Source: Winogradskyella sp.
GTDB taxonomy: Bacteria; Bacteroidota; Bacteroidia; Flavobacteriales; Flavobacteriaceae
DNA length: 64,000 nucleotides
Assembly: GCF_003712105.1 (NCBI RefSeq)
Contig: NZ_RHLG01000001.1
Location: forward strand, 868,001 to 932,000
Direction: 5' to 3'
The number at the start of each line of letters is the position of its first letter. Position 1 is the stretch's first letter. This document shows, one piece after another, positions 1 through 8,510 of this stretch. The notes beneath the pieces are model-generated. The model had not been told where the DNA came from and ran no database searches. It saw only the letters and a program-made list of their open reading frames with translations. The position numbers and the translations under genes are program-made.

Positions 1-1
1 T

Positions 2-2242
2 AGTTTCACAGATAATGAAGTCATATATTTTCAGAACTTTTTATATTCTAAGCTATCCTTAAAAAAATCAGAACTTGCAGCACGTGGTTATGAGATATTT
101 ATGACCTTAAGCGTCGAAGACCTTAAACAAGTTGTAGTATCAGCTTCAAAATTTGAACAAAGTAAAAGAGACATACCTCAAACGATAGTTAGCTTATCCT
201 CTAAAGACATTGAATTAGCAACGCCACAGACTAGTGCCGATGCATTACTTGCTACAGGTAATGTCTTTATTCAAAAAAGTCAATTAGGAGGTGGCAGTCC
301 AATAATTAGAGGGTTCTCTACAAATAGATTGTTAATAGCGGTAGATGGCGTAAGAATGAATAATGCCATTTTTAGAGGCGGAAACTTACAGAATGTGATA
401 TCTATAGATCCATTTACTATTAATAATACAGAAGTTACTTTAGGGGCAGGATCTGTGGTTTATGGAAGTGATGCGATTGGAGGTGTCATGAGCTTTTATA
501 CAAAAAAACCACAACTATCTTATAAAGACGAGTTGTTTTTTAAGACTAATATAAACACAAGGTATTCGAGCGCAAATAATGAGAAAACGACACATGCCGA
601 TTTTAATTTTGGATATAATAAATGGGGATTTTTAACGAGTGTAAGCTATAGTGATTTTGATGATTTAAAAATGGGGCGCCATGGCCCTGAAGAATATCTT
701 AGAAATCAGTTGGTACAGACTATTAATGGTGTTGATACTTTGGTAAATAATGATGATCCTTTAGTTCAAGACCCAACAGGATACAACCAGATTAATTTGA
801 TGCAAAAAGTACATTATGAACCTGCGGATAATCTTAAATTTGATTTGGGTATCCATTACTCATCAACATCTGATTTTGCCAGATATGATAGACTAATTAG
901 ACCTCAAGGTAATGGTTTGCGTTCAGCAGAATGGAATTATGGGCCACAAAAATGGTTTATGAGTAACTTTTCTCTTACTAAGCTAAGTAGTAGTTCTCCT
1001 TATTATGATAAGATTAACTTAACGGCATCATTTCAAAATTTTAAAGAAAGTAGAATTGATAGAAATTTTCAATCTGTCATTCGACGAGAGCGTTCCGAGG
1101 AAGTAGATGCCATATCCTTTAATCTTGATTTAGAAAAGCAAATCAATAAGAAATCGAGTTTGTTTTATGGATTAGAGTATTTATATAATGCCATAGGATC
1201 ACAAGGGATAGAAACTAATATTAATACCAATACAATTACGCCTTCAGTATCTAGATATCCTGATGGCTCTAATTGGCAATCTATTGCGGCCTATGCAAGC
1301 TATAAATACAAACCAGATAGTAAATTTGTATTTCAATCTGGGCTAAGATATAATCACATTATATCAAAGGCAGATTTTACAGCTAACAATGTATTTCTTA
1401 ATTTACCATTTAACAATGCGGAGATTAATTCTGGAGCATTAACAGGAACAGCTGGTATAAAATGGAAACCTAATGACGTTTTAGAATGGAATCTAAACGC
1501 ATCTACAGCATTTAGAGCTCCCAATATCGATGACATAGGTAAAGTTTTTGATTCCGAACCTGGGGCTGTTGTAGTCCCAAATAACGATCTAAAATCAGAG
1601 TATGCCTATGGCGGAGAACTTGGGCTTAAACTTAATTTTAATTATATCGTAAAGTTAGACTTTGCAACCTATTACACATTCCTTGATAACGCCTTGATAA
1701 GGCGCAATTCTACATTAAACGGACAGAGTCAAATAGTTTTTGATGGAGAATTAAGTGACGTTCAGTCTATACAAAATGCTTCGAAAGAATATATTTATGG
1801 GTTTGAGATTGGTGCTGAGGTAAACTTCTCAGATAATTTGAAGCTTAGATCTCAATATAATATTGTTAGTGGTGTAGAAGAGTCAAACGGAATTGAAGTG
1901 CCAGTAAGGCATATTGCACCAAGCTTTGGACAAACACATTTAATATATAAGTTTAGAAGATGGACATTTAACGCTTATGCTATATATAATGATGATTTAC
2001 CTTTTGAAGATCTTGCGCCATCAGAAATCAGTAAAGATTTTCTTTACGCATTAGACGAAAACGGGAATCCGTACTCACCTTCCTGGTATACGTTAAATTT
2101 AAGAACCCAGTTTAAGGTGAATAATAATTTTCTTCTTTCTGCAAGTTTAGAAAATATTACAGACCAACGTTATAGACCCTATTCCTCAGGTATTGCTGCA
2201 GCAGGGCGAAATCTAATTTTATCCTTAAAGTATAGTAAATAA
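2..2242 (+). CDS. TonB-dependent receptor, haemoglobin/transferrin-type (5' end outside window)
   Basis: Outer-membrane receptor that would take up an iron-containing ligand, probably haem or haemoglobin, using TonB energy. The reading frame is open from base 2 with no stop, and the roughly 33 codons before the first ATG at 101 look like the end of a carboxypeptidase-like regulatory domain, so the true start lies upstream of the window and ATG 101 is not it. After this comes the plug domain (motifs VVVSASKFEQ, PIIRGFSTNRLLIAVDGVRM, GSVVYGSDAIGG) and a C-terminal beta-barrel ending in a typical aromatic-rich strand (YRPYSSGIAAAGRNLILSLKYSK without its last residues). The plug wording matches the haemoglobin-receptor subfamily, but the substrate is an inference. 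It converges on the next gene, with a hairpin between. Confidence 0.88.
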   Translation, partial: SFTDNEVIYFQNFLYSKLSLKKSELAARGYEIFMTLSVEDLKQVVVSASKFEQSKRDIPQTIVSLSSKDIELATPQTSADALLATGNVFIQKSQLGGGSPIIRGFSTNRLLIAVDGVRMNNAIFRGGNLQNVISIDPFTINNTEVTLGAGSVVYGSDAIGGVMSFYTKKPQLSYKDELFFKTNINTRYSSANNEKTTHADFNFGYNKWGFLTSVSYSDFDDLKMGRHGPEEYLRNQLVQTINGVDTLVNNDDPLVQDPTGYNQINLMQKVHYEPADNLKFDLGIHYSSTSDFARYDRLIRPQGNGLRSAEWNYGPQKWFMSNFSLTKLSSSSPYYDKINLTASFQNFKESRIDRNFQSVIRRERSEEVDAISFNLDLEKQINKKSSLFYGLEYLYNAIGSQGIETNINTNTITPSVSRYPDGSNWQSIAAYASYKYKPDSKFVFQSGLRYNHIISKADFTANNVFLNLPFNNAEINSGALTGTAGIKWKPNDVLEWNLNASTAFRAPNIDDIGKVFDSEPGAVVVPNNDLKSEYAYGGELGLKLNFNYIVKLDFATYYTFLDNALIRRNSTLNGQSQIVFDGELSDVQSIQNASKEYIYGFEIGAEVNFSDNLKLRSQYNIVSGVEESNGIEVPVRHIAPSFGQTHLIYKFRRWTFNAYAIYNDDLPFEDLAPSEISKDFLYALDENGNPYSPSWYTLNLRTQFKVNNNFLLSASLENITDQRYRPYSSGIAAAGRNLILSLKYSK

Positions 2243-2246
2243 AAAA

Positions 2247-2267
2247 CCTCCAAATAATGGAGGCTTT
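2247..2267 (+). terminator. Short hairpin terminator after the TonB receptor
   Basis: CCTCC and GGAGG pair around a 7-base AT loop directly after the stop codon and are followed by CTTT; the other side is preceded by a run of A, so it could work in both directions between the two convergent genes. The stem is only 5 bp and the T-run is short, so efficiency is uncertain. Confidence 0.5.
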
Positions 2268-2288
2268 GTATATGTTGTAAAATCAATG

Positions 2289-5200
2289 TTACTTTTTAAT
2301 AGACTTTTTAGAGATTAGTGTACCATCTGTCAAGGCTACTTTCGCAATGAATATTTGCGCTTTTAAGTTTGAAAGATTAAATACTTCCGTAGAAGAATTA
2401 CCTTCAAAATTATAAACTAGACGGCCTTGCAAGTCATATATTGATATGGTTTCAATTGAGTTGGAATTGTTATTCAGTTTAAATTCAACATCTCCATCAG
2501 TTAATTCTATTATCGATAAATCATTATCAGAAAATATTGGGTCATCAGTACTTAAAGCGTTTACTTTAAATACAATCTCAAATCGCTCATCAAATGTACC
2601 ACCATCAGAAGTAAATGTATAGCTAGAGTTACTTAAATCATGAATGGTATTAAGTAAGTTATCCTTAATATAAATAGGGTTATTACTTAAGAAGTTACCT
2701 TCCCTCTTCACAATCTCTAATGTATACGTTTCATTTGTTGAAATATAAGCTCCAAATCCTAATTTAATCACTTCATCTTCATTTAAGCTATTAGGATCTT
2801 TACCTTGAATAACATAGAAACCGTTGCCGTCATTATCCAGTGAGTATAATACACCAGCATTACCAGCATAGTTTCTATAGGTATCAATGGCATTACCATC
2901 GTAATCGTTTGTGGCACCATCGACATAGGCCACACAAATTTGGCTATAAATCCCAATATCAGAACTCAAATTAATATTTAGCTTTTCTCTATGAGTTGAT
3001 GCTTGCACAACAGCTGTTCGGTAAAAAGCATCGTTCACATTGTTACCGCTTACACGCATGCTGTTGGTAAATTCAACATTTCCTGTTGATGCAGACGGTA
3101 TAAAAAAGGCTTGACCAGACGGTATTTGCCTGTCTGGTGCCGCAGTAGTACCATTACCAGCTTCTCCAATAGCATTTATTGTAATATAATCGTTTTGATT
3201 ATAGTTAAGTACCTCGTTTCCGACATTCGCAGCATCTACTGGACTTACCTGAGACCACATATACAATACCTCATAAACTGTATTATTTCCTGGAGAAACT
3301 GTTCCGTTATGGTCAAAGAATGCATCTACATTAATTGCCGAAGGGTAAGGATTACCAATAAGATTCCAATGTAATCCATTAGTTGGGTCATTTACTACAC
3401 CATATGAAATATCTCCTGTGTTATAGGCACCATTAAAAATATAGCCGTACGATAAACCACTCATGAAACCTATCTCGGTATGACTTGCTGCAAACCCTTG
3501 TCCAGGTGTCATGGGATAGCTGCCAAATTCTCTTGTCCACGCATTTGCATCGTCATCTAGGCTATCGCCATCAGCATCTAAATAATTGGCCGCATTAAAC
3601 CAAAATATACGATTACTAGTGGACAATGCAACATCTGTAGTGGTACCTGCAACCGGCGAACTCCAATAAGTTAAGTCGTACCAATTAGTAAGAGGAGAAG
3701 TTTCTTTGTTTACAAACGAATCTGCGCCTGTATTGACCGTAAATGTACCAGCAAGTGATCCATCACCGCGTTGTACAAAACTACCTTGAGTTTCAGTAGT
3801 GATTTCTGAACCTGAATTTACAGTAAAGTCATTCATTACTTCAACAAAGTAGCCGTTGCTAATTGTAAGGTCTCCAGAGTTAATTACTAAACTACATGCG
3901 GTAAAACTAGGATTAGTAGCATTTACAACATAATCACCATCTATGATTGCAGCTGTAAATTCATCAGGAGCACCAGCGCTCCACGACGTACCATCCCATG
4001 TGGTGGATACAAGACAGGCGCAGTCATTTAAATGCGCCCCTAAATCACTACTATCATTTACCGTAGCTACAGTCCATTGAGAAGCATCATAAGCAACTGT
4101 TGGTATAGTTACATCTTGATTTCTTCTTAATACCGTATTTTGTGCAAAGTTTGAATTATCTCCAATAAAGCCCATCACATCAATATTTTCGCCATTGATG
4201 GTTTGTAAAGCCATAGCATCATTACCAGTAAAATTTAAAGTATTACCTGCTATAACTTGATCTCCAGTAATTGCAGCACCAGATCTCGATAATAAGAAGG
4301 TTGCATATGGGCCTACAGTACCAATTAAATCAGTAGTATTTGGTAAAGTTTCTCCATTATTAAACCTTGCAATTCTGTAACCACTTAAGTCAATAGTACT
4401 GTTTGTAGGATTATATAACTCTATATATTTATTATCTCCTGTTCCGCCACCTTGTGGTTCATGATATTCACTAATAATTAATTCAGAACAATTTGGGATT
4501 GTTGCAGTTACTTCTCCATCAACAGTAATATTAATAGTAGTAATACCCGTAGTAGCAACAGTAATATTATCGCTATAAGTGTTTACAGTTAAGCCAGATA
4601 TAAGCCTAACATATATGGTTGTAAGTGCAACATCACCAGAAGCTGGCGTTAAATTTATTGAACCCCCAAAACCTGCTCCAGAAGTTAAAGATATCTCGAA
4701 ATTAGTAGGTGCAGTAATAACTATATCAGTTGTTAATGCAGAACCAACAACACCAAAACTTTGTTCAGTTAAAGAAGCATCACCTTCTACATAACCCAAT
4801 CCAGATATAGTTGGTGGACTCACATTCACTGTAGGTGTCAAAGGTGCGGTACCTTCTACAAGAATATTGTCCAAAAGTGGTCTTTCGTTATTTCCATTGT
4901 TAGTCATGGTAACTCTAAGCTCTAATGTAGAACCAGATAAGCCTGTGTCAGATACTACAGTCAATGGAAAGTCATTAATTATAGTGCCGTTATTTGCTGC
5001 TAGTGTCCAAGCACCGCCGTCGATTCTATATTCTGTAACAAAAGTGTCTGCATCCTCAAGAGTATCCGTGCCATCATTTTCTGAGGCTTCTAAAGAAAAT
5101 TGAACATTAGTGAAATTTGTAATATCAATAACAGGGGAAAACCATGTAGCATCAGTATCAAGATCCCTAGCTTCAAGCATTTCACTTCTAACTTGAAAGT

Positions 5201-5399
5201 AATCATTTGCATCTGCGAGAGTAGCATTACTAATATCTACAGTCCATGACACACCAGATACATCTGTGATTGGTCCAGGACCTATTGAACCTTTTCCATT
5301 TTGTCCCGAAAAGTCTTCAGAATATATAGTAGTTTGACCAAACCCAGCGTAGGAAAGGGAAAGTAGTATAAGTAGTACATGGGGTAATTTTTTTAACAT
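2289..5399 (-). CDS. Secreted lamin-tail-domain protein with T9SS type A sorting domain
   Basis: Large secreted protein of 1036 residues. A signal peptide (residues about 1-21, ending GFGQ) is followed by a beta-sandwich region, an Ig-like segment around 190-297, and a lamin tail domain around 304-415 (LIISEYHEP, YIELYNPTNSTIDLSGYRI), then a long region of uncertain fold. The last 80 or so residues form a T9SS type A sorting domain (SIYDLQGRLVYNF and a Lys-rich end, SKKSIKK), so the protein should cross the outer membrane by the type IX system and be anchored or released. No enzyme motif is visible. Lamin-tail domains often accompany extracellular nucleases, but no nuclease domain is seen here. 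Its start is 63 bp from divergent recX. Confidence 0.85.
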   Translation of the reverse strand: MLKKLPHVLLILLSLSYAGFGQTTIYSEDFSGQNGKGSIGPGPITDVSGVSWTVDISNATLADANDYFQVRSEMLEARDLDTDATWFSPVIDITNFTNVQFSLEASENDGTDTLEDADTFVTEYRIDGGAWTLAANNGTIINDFPLTVVSDTGLSGSTLELRVTMTNNGNNERPLLDNILVEGTAPLTPTVNVSPPTISGLGYVEGDASLTEQSFGVVGSALTTDIVITAPTNFEISLTSGAGFGGSINLTPASGDVALTTIYVRLISGLTVNTYSDNITVATTGITTINITVDGEVTATIPNCSELIISEYHEPQGGGTGDNKYIELYNPTNSTIDLSGYRIARFNNGETLPNTTDLIGTVGPYATFLLSRSGAAITGDQVIAGNTLNFTGNDAMALQTINGENIDVMGFIGDNSNFAQNTVLRRNQDVTIPTVAYDASQWTVATVNDSSDLGAHLNDCACLVSTTWDGTSWSAGAPDEFTAAIIDGDYVVNATNPSFTACSLVINSGDLTISNGYFVEVMNDFTVNSGSEITTETQGSFVQRGDGSLAGTFTVNTGADSFVNKETSPLTNWYDLTYWSSPVAGTTTDVALSTSNRIFWFNAANYLDADGDSLDDDANAWTREFGSYPMTPGQGFAASHTEIGFMSGLSYGYIFNGAYNTGDISYGVVNDPTNGLHWNLIGNPYPSAINVDAFFDHNGTVSPGNNTVYEVLYMWSQVSPVDAANVGNEVLNYNQNDYITINAIGEAGNGTTAAPDRQIPSGQAFFIPSASTGNVEFTNSMRVSGNNVNDAFYRTAVVQASTHREKLNINLSSDIGIYSQICVAYVDGATNDYDGNAIDTYRNYAGNAGVLYSLDNDGNGFYVIQGKDPNSLNEDEVIKLGFGAYISTNETYTLEIVKREGNFLSNNPIYIKDNLLNTIHDLSNSSYTFTSDGGTFDERFEIVFKVNALSTDDPIFSDNDLSIIELTDGDVEFKLNNNSNSIETISIYDLQGRLVYNFEGNSSTEVFNLSNLKAQIFIAKVALTDGTLISKKSIKK

Positions 5400-5450
5400 A
5401 ACGATTTATATTTAAAATCATATTACACACAAAGTAAGGGAAATAGGTGC

Positions 5451-5458
5451 TATTTTTG
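5451..5458 (+). promoter_or_regulatory. TAnnTTTG promoter element of recX
   Basis: TATTTTTG matches the flavobacterial -7 consensus and ends only 4 bases before the recX ATG at 5463, which would put the transcription start on or next to the start codon. No TTG is seen at the expected -33 distance. Confidence 0.5.
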
Positions 5459-5462
5459 TTAC

Positions 5463-5936
5463 ATGCACCCTCAAAAAACCTATTCCTTCGATGAAGCGCA
5501 AAAACACTTAGAAAATTACTGTGTTTATCAAGAGCGTTGCCACAAGGAAGTTATTGATAAATTGAAAAGTATGCGTATGATACCAGAGGTAATAGACGCA
5601 ATTATAGTACACTTACTTACAAATAATTATCTTAATGAAGAGCGCTATGCAAAAGCCTTTGCAAGAGGAAAATTTAGAATTAAAAAATGGGGTAAGACTA
5701 GAATAGTTAGAGAATTAAAATTTAGACAAATCTCTAGATATAATATTGATAATGCCCTTAATGAGATAACAGATAAAGATTATTTTGAAACTTTACATGA
5801 TTTAGCTATTAAGCGATTGCATCAAATAAAAGAGAAGAATAGTTATAAGAAGAAGAAAAAACTTGCCGATTATCTTCTATATCGAGGTTGGGAATCGAAT
5901 TTGGTTTATGAAAAAATAAATGAGCTAGTTAATTAG
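5463..5936 (+). CDS. recX: RecX family regulatory protein
   Basis: Predicted modulator of RecA that binds RecA filaments and limits their growth. The 157-residue length and the all-helical repeats fit RecX: a first repeat with YSFDEAQKHLENYCVYQERC, a central block NNYLNEERYAKAFARGKFRIKKWG that is the most conserved stretch of the family, and a third helical repeat rich in Lys and Tyr. RecA itself is not in this window. The ATG is 4 bases from a promoter-like element, so the mRNA is probably leaderless. Its last 8 bases overlap the end of the convergent cupin gene. Confidence 0.9.
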   Translation: MHPQKTYSFDEAQKHLENYCVYQERCHKEVIDKLKSMRMIPEVIDAIIVHLLTNNYLNEERYAKAFARGKFRIKKWGKTRIVRELKFRQISRYNIDNALNEITDKDYFETLHDLAIKRLHQIKEKNSYKKKKKLADYLLYRGWESNLVYEKINELVN

Positions 5937-6798
5937 CTTTTAACACTTTGTTTGTGCGTATAACAGCCTGCTCATTTTTCCAATCTATCCACTTTTGTCC
6001 TTTTATACGACGCATAATATTATCAAAGGTTCGCATAACAAATACATTATAAATTGCCTTGCTTAGGTTTTTTGGATTTCTAGCAATTGCCCGTAAACTC
6101 ATCGAAAACCCTGGGGTTATGTAACGCATATAATGCCAATAGCCTTCTGGCATATATAGCACTTCACCATGATTAAGATTACACACCCAACCTTCAGCAT
6201 TTTTTAAAGCTGGCCACTTATCAAAATCAGGATTTGCAAAATCTATGTCTTCGCGTGTAATTAACGAATGAGGGATTTTATACAAATGTTTATTTTGTTT
6301 TTGGTCAAAGAGGATACATTGCTTTTTCCCTTCAAAATGAAAGTGAAAAATATTCGCTAAATCAATATCATAATGCATAAAGGTGTAAGAATCCTCACCT
6401 CCAAAGAATAACATTGGCAATCCTTTCATTAAGCGTAATCCAAAATTTGGGTACGAAAAGTCATTTTGAAGTTGAGGTACTTCTTTTAGGATGTTCCAAA
6501 GAAAAATGCGGTATCTGGTTGGTTCGCGCTTTAATAAGTCGACATAGTCGCTCATTTTCATTGTGGCATGAGCTTCATTAAAACCATCTTTATAATCTAC
6601 AGGTCTATCATCATATAGCGGAACGGTTTTATCACCGGCAACTTCTTTCATGTAGTCCAGACTCCATTTAGAGTATGCAGGCCAATGCTCAACAAAATTT
6701 TCGATGACCACAGGTTTTTGTGGTTTAAAATAGTTCTTGATGAAATCCTCTTTCGTAATTGTTTTTACTCGAGGTATGTCTTGTAGGTTTAATTGCAA
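5929..6798 (-). CDS. Cupin-like (JmjC-type, cupin_8) protein
   Basis: A 289-residue protein of the cupin_8/JmjC-like group, which contains Fe(II)/2-oxoglutarate hydroxylases. The first two residues of an iron-binding HxD motif are in FMHYDIDLANIFHFHFEG and the distal His in GEVLYMPEGYWHYM; a basic stretch follows that could bind 2-oxoglutarate. The N-terminal motif KPVVIENFVEHWPAYSKW is typical of the family. The substrate, perhaps a protein side chain, is unknown. The start appears to be TTG; no in-frame ATG precedes the conserved region. It lies 65 bp downstream of bioB, with its own promoter-like element, so it need not be part of the biotin pathway. Confidence 0.8.
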   Translation of the reverse strand: MQLNLQDIPRVKTITKEDFIKNYFKPQKPVVIENFVEHWPAYSKWSLDYMKEVAGDKTVPLYDDRPVDYKDGFNEAHATMKMSDYVDLLKREPTRYRIFLWNILKEVPQLQNDFSYPNFGLRLMKGLPMLFFGGEDSYTFMHYDIDLANIFHFHFEGKKQCILFDQKQNKHLYKIPHSLITREDIDFANPDFDKWPALKNAEGWVCNLNHGEVLYMPEGYWHYMRYITPGFSMSLRAIARNPKNLSKAIYNVFVMRTFDNIMRRIKGQKWIDWKNEQAVIRTNKVLKAN

Positions 6799-6803
6799 GA
6801 GTT

Positions 6804-6827
6804 TTAACTTTAGTTCGCCAAAGTTAA
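6804..6827 (-). promoter_or_regulatory. Cupin gene promoter element within an 8-bp inverted repeat
   Basis: TTAACTTT and AAAGTTAA are perfect inverted arms separated by 8 bases. On the minus strand one arm contains TAACTTTG (6819-6826), a match to TAnnTTTG, so the repeat covers the promoter core and the predicted transcription start, as an operator would. This is an inference from position only. Confidence 0.4.
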
Positions 6828-6863
6828 TAAAACGCTACCAAAATTTGGTTATTGTAAATGATG

Positions 6864-7958
6864 TTACTTTAAAGCTTTAGCTTTTTCCTTTGCTTCTTCA
6901 TTACGTTCAATCTTATGTTCAGGTCTTGACCATTTTGGTTTTTCACCTAAAGATTGATACTTAGAATCTTCAGCTTCAACGGTTTTTGGTTGCATTTTTT
7001 TAATGAAAGGTTTCTGAGGGTTTAAACCTAAAAGCTTAAACATCTCCATGTCTTCATTAACGTCAGGATTAGGTGTAGTTAGTAATTTGTCGCCAGCAAA
7101 TATAGAATTTGCTCCAGCGAAGAAACACATGGCTTGACCCTCACGAGTCATTTGAGTTCGTCCAGCTGATAGTCTTACTTGTGTTTCGGGCATAACAATT
7201 CGCGTGGTAGCTACCATACGAACCATGTCCCATATTGAAACGGGTTCTTGATCTTCTAAAGGTGTACCTTCAACTGCTACCAATGCATTAATTGGCACTG
7301 ACTCAGGTTGAGGGTTTAATGTAGCTAAAGCTACTAACATACCAGCTCTATCTTCTTCTTTTTCACCCATACCGATAATACCTCCAGAACATACTGTAAC
7401 ATTGGTTTTACGAACATTATCAATAGTTTCTAATCGATCTTCAAAACCTCTAGTAGAAATCACTTCTTTATAATATTCTTCTGAAGAATCTAAGTTATGA
7501 TTATAGGCATATAAGCCTGCTTCTGCTAATCGCTTAGCTTGATTTTCGGTTACCATTCCAAGTGTACAACACACTTCCATATCAAGCTTATTTATGGTGC
7601 GCACCATTTCTAAGACTTGATCAAATTCAGGGCCGTCTTTTACATTACGCCATGCGGCACCCATACAAACCCTTGAGCTTCCGGAAGATTTAGCTCTAAG
7701 TGCTTGGGCCTTTACCTGTTGAACACTCATTAAGTTGTTACCTTCAATGTCTGTATGATATCTAGCAGCTTGAGGGCAATACCCGCAATCTTCAGGACAA
7801 CCACCAGTTTTAATAGATAATAAAGTAGACACTTGTACTGTATTAGGGTCATGATGTATACGATGAACAGTAGCTGCCTCATAAAGCAGTTCCATTAATG
7901 GTTTGTTGTATATATCAAGAATTTCTTCTTTTGTCCAGTTGTGTCTTACTTTACTCAT
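6864..7958 (-). CDS. bioB: Biotin synthase
   Basis: Radical-SAM enzyme that inserts sulfur into dethiobiotin to make biotin, the last pathway step. The 4Fe-4S/SAM motif CxxxCxxC is at residues 54-61 (GCPEDCGYCPQ). Other family signatures are GSSRVCMGAAWR, YNHNLDSSEEYY, SGGIIGMGE, NALVAVEGTPLE and RLSAGRTQM, the last containing the Arg that helps hold the 2Fe-2S cluster. The 364-residue length is slightly above the usual 320-350 because of a Lys/Glu-rich C-terminal tail. It sits about 4.4 kb from the bioF-bioD-bioA group in the same orientation and has its own promoter-like element (TATTTTTG at 7980-7987). Confidence 0.97.
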   Translation of the reverse strand: MSKVRHNWTKEEILDIYNKPLMELLYEAATVHRIHHDPNTVQVSTLLSIKTGGCPEDCGYCPQAARYHTDIEGNNLMSVQQVKAQALRAKSSGSSRVCMGAAWRNVKDGPEFDQVLEMVRTINKLDMEVCCTLGMVTENQAKRLAEAGLYAYNHNLDSSEEYYKEVISTRGFEDRLETIDNVRKTNVTVCSGGIIGMGEKEEDRAGMLVALATLNPQPESVPINALVAVEGTPLEDQEPVSIWDMVRMVATTRIVMPETQVRLSAGRTQMTREGQAMCFFAGANSIFAGDKLLTTPNPDVNEDMEMFKLLGLNPQKPFIKKMQPKTVEAEDSKYQSLGEKPKWSRPEHKIERNEEAKEKAKALK

Positions 7959-7979
7959 AAAATTAGGGTCTTAATAGAA

Positions 7980-7987
7980 CAAAAATA
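7980..7987 (-). promoter_or_regulatory. TAnnTTTG promoter element of bioB
   Basis: On the minus strand TATTTTTG lies 21 bases before the bioB ATG, in the 30-bp gap after the upstream small membrane protein gene, so bioB can be transcribed alone. No -33 TTG is visible. Confidence 0.45.
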
Positions 7988-7988
7988 G

Positions 7989-8456
7989 TTATATCCATTT
8001 AGATTCTCGCTCGGTAGCATCTAAAATATCAACATTTAATAAAGAAGCTATTTCTTTTGCCTTTTTAAAGGCATCATCAATGTTATAAGTTCTATAGGCC
8101 TCAATTCTTTTATTGCGGTTATAAAATAAATTTAATTTAAAGATTTCATTTTTAACTTTAGCTTCGGCAGATCGTGCGCGTAATGTTGTAACTTCATTTG
8201 TTTTAAAAACGGAAATATATTCGATATCAGGTAAGGCTTCCCATTTCCCAATATCTATACCTAAGATTGACCTTATTTTTCGATATTTTCTGTTTTTAAA
8301 ATCAAATTCTGAACCTTCAACTAAAAGTAAATAAATACCAAAGCCTATAAGAATGAAGGCACTATAACTAGAAAATAATGTATAGATACCAAGGGCTAAT
8401 GAAATGGTTCCTAGGATAGTTTTCCATATCGGAAGTTTTCTTTTAAAAGTAAACAT
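7989..8456 (-). CDS. Small membrane protein of unknown function
   Basis: I do not recognise a named family. The 155 residues begin with a basic segment (MFTFKRKLP) and two closely spaced hydrophobic helices at about 12-46, followed by a soluble beta-rich part (KNRKYRKIRSILGIDIGKWE, YISVFKTNEV) and a C-terminal helix. This plan resembles small PH-like membrane proteins of Bacteroidota, but that is only a resemblance. It lies between the flotillin operon terminator and bioB and is read in the same direction as both. Confidence 0.65.
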   Translation of the reverse strand: MFTFKRKLPIWKTILGTISLALGIYTLFSSYSAFILIGFGIYLLLVEGSEFDFKNRKYRKIRSILGIDIGKWEALPDIEYISVFKTNEVTTLRARSAEAKVKNEIFKLNLFYNRNKRIEAYRTYNIDDAFKKAKEIASLLNVDILDATERESKWI

Positions 8457-8476
8457 AAGTCAAATTGTTTAATAAA

Positions 8477-8504
8477 ATAAGCTGCCTAATTTTAGGCAGC
8501 TTAT
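8477..8504 (-). terminator. Strong terminator after the flotillin operon
   Basis: A perfect 13-bp stem (ATAAGCTGCCTAA and its complement) closes a 2-base gap. On the minus strand it follows the flotillin stop by a few bases and is followed by TTTATT, so it ends the nfeD-flotillin transcript. Confidence 0.8.
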
Positions 8505-8510
8505 GAGAAT

